A DNA stretch of 64,000 nucleotides. Origin: a bacterium (GTDB taxonomy: Bacteria; Zhuqueibacterota; Zhuqueibacteria; Residuimicrobiales; Oceaniaggregativiventaceae). The translations under genes were made by a program, and so were the position numbers. Within the stretch, counting starts at the first letter, position 1. Each line of letters starts with the position of its first letter. A model generated the notes under the pieces. The model was not told where the DNA came from, did not search any database, and worked only from the letters and a program-made list of their open reading frames with translations. The stretch covers positions 372,001 to 436,000 of the forward strand of contig JAKQNP010000002.1 in assembly GCA_029565675.1 (NCBI GenBank), in the 5' to 3' direction. Below are positions 61,090-64,000 of this stretch, in pieces.

Positions 61090-63159
61090 CTATTCGGCCA
61101 AAGCCGTGGTCAGCGTAGGGACAAATTCCGCGCCGGTTGGCACGGTAAGGCTCGACTTGTCGAATGCGTCGCCGATCGGCGCGAAGCGGCCGCCCAGGTT
61201 CTCCGCCAAAAAGATTTCCGCGATGGCGTAAAACGACAGCCGGTTTTCCGGCCGGGCAAACCCGTGGCCTTCGTCCGGATAGAGGACATAGGTCACCGGG
61301 ATATTCTTCTCCTGCATCGCCTTGACGATCTGATCGGCTTCGGACTGCTTGACGCGCGGATCGTTTGCTCCCTGGGCGATCAACAGCGGTTTTTGAATCT
61401 TGTCGACAAAGTTGAGCGGCGAGCGGGATTCGAGCAGTTTTTTGCCCGCCTCGGTGCGGTGATCGCCGACCCGGTTGGTATAAATGTTCAAAGCAGGTAT
61501 CCAGTAGGGAGGTATGGTTTCCAACAGGGTGCGCAGGTTGGAAGGTCCGACGATGTCCACACCGCAGGCGAAGCGGTCCGGAGTGAAGGTCATGCCGACC
61601 AGGGTGGCATAACCGCCGTAGCTGCCGCCCATGATCGCGACTTTGTCTTTGTCGGCCACGCCCTGTTCGATCGCCCAATCGACGGCGTCGATCAGATCAT
61701 CGTGCATCTTGCCGCCCCACTCGAGATTGCCGGCATTGATAAACTCTTTGCCCAGGCCGGTGGAACCGCGGAAATTGACGCTGAGAACCGCATAGCCGCG
61801 GTTGGCGAGCCACTGATGTTCCGGATCATAACCCCATGAATCGCGTCCCCACGGCCCGCCGTGCACCATGAGCACCATGGGCAGCGCTGCGTCCGGGCGG
61901 CCGTCGCCGTCGGGATCGCTCCAGTCAGGCAGCGTCAAATAGCTGATGAGATCCAGGCCGTCTCTGGACTGGATCACCACCGGATGCATTTTGGCGAGCC
62001 TGACCTTTTCCAGGTCCTGCCGATTGGAAAACAGATAGGTGGCTTTTTTCGCGGCGCGGTCATAGAGATAATAGAGCACCGGGCTGTTGTCTTTCGTATA
62101 AGCGACCGCCCAGACGCTGTCGTCCAGAGAACGGTCGGTGATAAGCAGATCGCCTTCGGCCACGGTTTTGAGGTAATCCATATCCGGCTGTATGGATGGA
62201 TCGAGGATCGTCCACTCGGTGCGCAGATAGTCGCAGGCGGCAGCCTCGATGGTTTTCTCGGTCGGGTGGATCATGATGTTGCTCAAATCGGCGCGCGGAT
62301 CCTCAAAGATCACTTTTTTCTCTTTGGTTTTGAGATTGAGCGAAGTCAGAACCGCTGTGTTGCGGCCGCGGCTGTCGATCATGTAGAGCAGCTCGCCGGT
62401 TTTATCGAAAGTGATGGGCGAAGTGGAGAGAGCGTCCTGCATGGGGATTTTGTCGAACGATTTCCAGTTGCCGCGTTGGTCCTTGACAAAGATTTCGTTG
62501 CCGCCGTCCGGCGTCATTTGCAGGGCATAGCGGACGGCATAATCGTCATCGGTTTGAAATCCCACAAAGCGGTCGTTCTGTTGCACCATCTCCATCTTGC
62601 CGGTCTGGATGTTCAGGCGATAGAGATCGTGGAATTGCGGATTGCGGTTGTTCAGGCCGATCAGAATTTCGTCGGGAAATTTGTGGCTCACATGCTGGAT
62701 CTCGGCTCTGGGCCTGAGTTTCTGGCCGTTGGGCAGGGTGACGGGCTGGCCGTCCGGACCCGGGATCTCTTCAAAGGGAGTGAGATTCCGGTCTTCTTTG
62801 GTTTTGATGTTGACCGCATGCACCTGCCAGTTTTCATCGCCGCCCAGATCCTGCAGATAGAGGATCTGGTCGTTGTTGTAGGCCCAAAAATAGATGCGGA
62901 TGCCGCGCAGGGTGTCGTTGGTGACCGCCGCTGCGGACGCGATGTCATTTGCCGGCGCCGCCCAGACGTTCAGAACGCCGTTCACCGGCGCCAGAAAACT
63001 GACCATCTGGTGGTCCGGCGAGATCCGCAGAGCAGCCTTGTCGGGATTGCCGAACAACAGCTGGCGGGGGATCAGTTTGTTCTGTTGGCCGCAGTGGTTA
63101 AATACCAGTGCTGTTCCGAGCAACAAAGCGACCAGCAACATGATGTGAGCTTTATTCAT
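61090..63159 (-). CDS. S9 family peptidase (prolyl oligopeptidase-like) lipoprotein
   Basis: 689 aa with AAAGGAG before the ATG and a lipoprotein signal ending in NHC (Cys23). Residues 30-400 are a beta-propeller. Residues 410-680 are an alpha/beta hydrolase with HGGPWG, nucleophile Ser513 in GGSYGG, Asp600 in GANDPRV and His632 in DEGHGF. The family cleaves oligopeptides or acyl-peptides from the outside of the cell or in the periplasm. The gene is followed by a clear terminator. A 37-bp relic of a similar gene lies at 63630. Confidence 0.93.
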   Translation of the reverse strand: MNKAHIMLLVALLLGTALVFNHCGQQNKLIPRQLLFGNPDKAALRISPDHQMVSFLAPVNGVLNVWAAPANDIASAAAVTNDTLRGIRIYFWAYNNDQILYLQDLGGDENWQVHAVNIKTKEDRNLTPFEEIPGPDGQPVTLPNGQKLRPRAEIQHVSHKFPDEILIGLNNRNPQFHDLYRLNIQTGKMEMVQQNDRFVGFQTDDDYAVRYALQMTPDGGNEIFVKDQRGNWKSFDKIPMQDALSTSPITFDKTGELLYMIDSRGRNTAVLTSLNLKTKEKKVIFEDPRADLSNIMIHPTEKTIEAAACDYLRTEWTILDPSIQPDMDYLKTVAEGDLLITDRSLDDSVWAVAYTKDNSPVLYYLYDRAAKKATYLFSNRQDLEKVRLAKMHPVVIQSRDGLDLISYLTLPDWSDPDGDGRPDAALPMVLMVHGGPWGRDSWGYDPEHQWLANRGYAVLSVNFRGSTGLGKEFINAGNLEWGGKMHDDLIDAVDWAIEQGVADKDKVAIMGGSYGGYATLVGMTFTPDRFACGVDIVGPSNLRTLLETIPPYWIPALNIYTNRVGDHRTEAGKKLLESRSPLNFVDKIQKPLLIAQGANDPRVKQSEADQIVKAMQEKNIPVTYVLYPDEGHGFARPENRLSFYAIAEIFLAENLGGRFAPIGDAFDKSSLTVPTGAEFVPTLTTALAE

Positions 63160-63717
63160 CTTTCGCTCCTTTCAAGTCAGTTGAATGAATCGCGTCCCAT
63201 CGACAACCCGGATATCCTCATACCGATTATCGACAGCCGCTTTTGATGTTTGTCGATTGTTGTTTATGGAGGTAAAACCGAGCCTTTCGAGGAGGTTTTG
63301 TTTTAACGCCTTTACATACGCAAATCAAAACAAAAAGTTTGCTGCTTTCTTTACCTCTAACACCGGCGAGGGTGCTGAAATTCGCAATAAATCAGCAAAG
63401 ATGCGCTGCAGGCCGATGATCTGACCGCGATTTGTTACTCCTTACCCGTAACTTGTCGCGTCGATCTAGCGATAGACAATTGTCTTGGACAAAGGGTAGC
63501 CTTGTTGGTTTCCGAAAAGCAGCAGGCAGGGAGTTACAAATTCGAGTGGAATGCAGGTGGATTTGCCGGCGGCTGAATCGAATCAATTCATTATAAAGCG
63601 CTGCTGATCGAACGTGGACCCGGTGTGTTGCCGCCGCCCAGGTCCTGCAGATAGAGGATCTGTTCGCTTTAAAAGCAACGGATCGGGAGTGTGCAGCCAG
63701 GTTTTGCAGGGCAGAGT
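63160..63717. other. Mostly gene-free stretch with a peptidase relic
   Basis: About 560 bp. It contains the relic at 63630-63666 and A/T-rich segments, but no supported gene. Confidence 0.5.
63630..63666 (-). pseudogene. Relic of an S9-peptidase-like gene
   Basis: The minus strand reads EQILYLQDLGGG here, nearly the same as DQILYLQDLGGD in the neighbouring S9 peptidase (plus-strand 62839-62872, about 32 of 35 bases alike). Outside this block I find no further similarity by eye. It is probably a leftover of a duplicated and decayed paralogue. Confidence 0.5.
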
Positions 63718-64000
63718 CTATTGTACCATCGTCTCTGCGAATTGCTCAAGGCGCTGATAGACGCTTTTGCCGATTTTTTGGTCCACCTGCAAAAAGCCGC
63801 GATACAAGGCCTCCAACTGCTCCGCGCGCAAAATTTTGTTGGTCATGGGAAAGAGGAGATAATCCTCTTTCCAGATGTGGCCGGGATAGAGATCGGCGAT
63901 GCCGCGCAAATTGCTGACCAGATCGCTGCGGCCGGAGTCGGAGTTCGCTGCCAGTGCTTCGGTGGCCTTGGCCAGTCCCTGGACAAGCGACCTGCCCTTG
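63718..64000 (-). CDS. Hemerythrin-like (HHE) protein, 5'-truncated by window edge
   Basis: The minus strand is open from 63999 to the stop at 63718, giving 93 residues. GIADLYPGHIWKEDYLLFPM matches the last iron-ligand region of HHE hemerythrin domains (HxxxE...LFPM), and helix QLEALYRGFLQVDQKIG follows. The earlier His ligands lie outside the window. Such cytoplasmic domains bind oxygen, nitric oxide or iron. Confidence 0.8.
   Translation of the reverse strand, partial: KGRSLVQGLAKATEALAANSDSGRSDLVSNLRGIADLYPGHIWKEDYLLFPMTNKILRAEQLEALYRGFLQVDQKIGKSVYQRLEQFAETMVQ

Noticed and set aside
61861-63246. Plus-strand open frame (461 codons) opposite the S9 peptidase
   Set aside because: The peptidase strand has a complete catalytic set and signal, while this frame has no motif.

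Overview
The window looks like a chromosomal segment of an uncultured, GC-rich, Gram-negative bacterium from a lineage with a type IX secretion system (T9SS), such as KSB1, Calditrichota, Ignavibacteria or a relative in the wider FCB group. This lineage call is inference. Its basis is ten proteins that share a C-terminal sorting module built on the motif QNYPNPFN, followed about 30 residues later by a GQ/GR motif, then SGxY and a basic/hydrophobic tail. There are also many lipoproteins, several outer-membrane barrels ending in an aromatic or hydrophobic residue, clean AGGAGG ribosome-binding sites, and a selenocysteine tRNA gene.

Layout. 1-8.8 kb (minus strand): a GH42 beta-galactosidase cut by the window edge, a secreted YCII protein, a T9SS lipoprotein, a truncated DUF1801 gene, a URO-D-type methyltransferase, and small envelope proteins, with dispersed repeats between them. 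8.9-9.3 kb: tRNA-Sec, followed downstream by a 63-bp tandem array of copies of its own 3' end plus a hairpin. 9.8-14.6 kb (plus): a sialidase-like T9SS protein broken by an in-frame TAA, a CocE/NonD hydrolase with a T9SS tail, and a zinc-ribbon membrane protein. 14.8-21.6 kb (minus): three large T9SS cargo proteins (BNR propeller, FN3/CBM9-like, parallel beta-helix).

22.4-31.2 kb is an AT-richer island with unlike gene content. It starts exactly where a sigma-54 activator gene is cut off. It carries a HEPN-like protein, a Panacea/toxin pair, a single-chain restriction-methylation protein with a separate specificity subunit, a DUF6650 protein, a FISUMP lipoprotein, and near its right end the 3' half of a CAU-anticodon tRNA. 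This is the most defence-like part of the window.

31.3-43 kb (minus): a GH33 sialidase lipoprotein, a barrel protein, a large BNR protein, a VapC/Phd pair in reversed order lying between 182-bp direct repeats, peptidyl-tRNA hydrolase with a PurF paralogue lacking its catalytic Cys, and a T9SS glycosidase-like propeller. 43-50.7 kb (plus): an FG-GAP T9SS protein, a GH16 gene with its catalytic core deleted in frame, a pectinesterase, a methyltransferase that may start at AUC, a GrpB protein and a formate/nitrite channel. 50.9-64 kb (minus): a 1690-aa DUF11/SdrD-B/GEVED T9SS protein, a Tat-exported Fe-S aldo/keto reductase, an LVIVD-repeat T9SS protein, an acyltransferase, an S9 peptidase and a partial hemerythrin.

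Taken together, most genes serve a secreted and surface-attached polysaccharide- and peptide-degrading lifestyle (GH42, GH33, CE8, decayed GH16, S9, CocE, T9SS cargo). Scattered toxin-antitoxin and restriction genes and several decaying genes point to frequent gene turnover. No T9SS machinery, Sec-insertion genes, CRISPR array, rRNA or complete transposase gene was seen.
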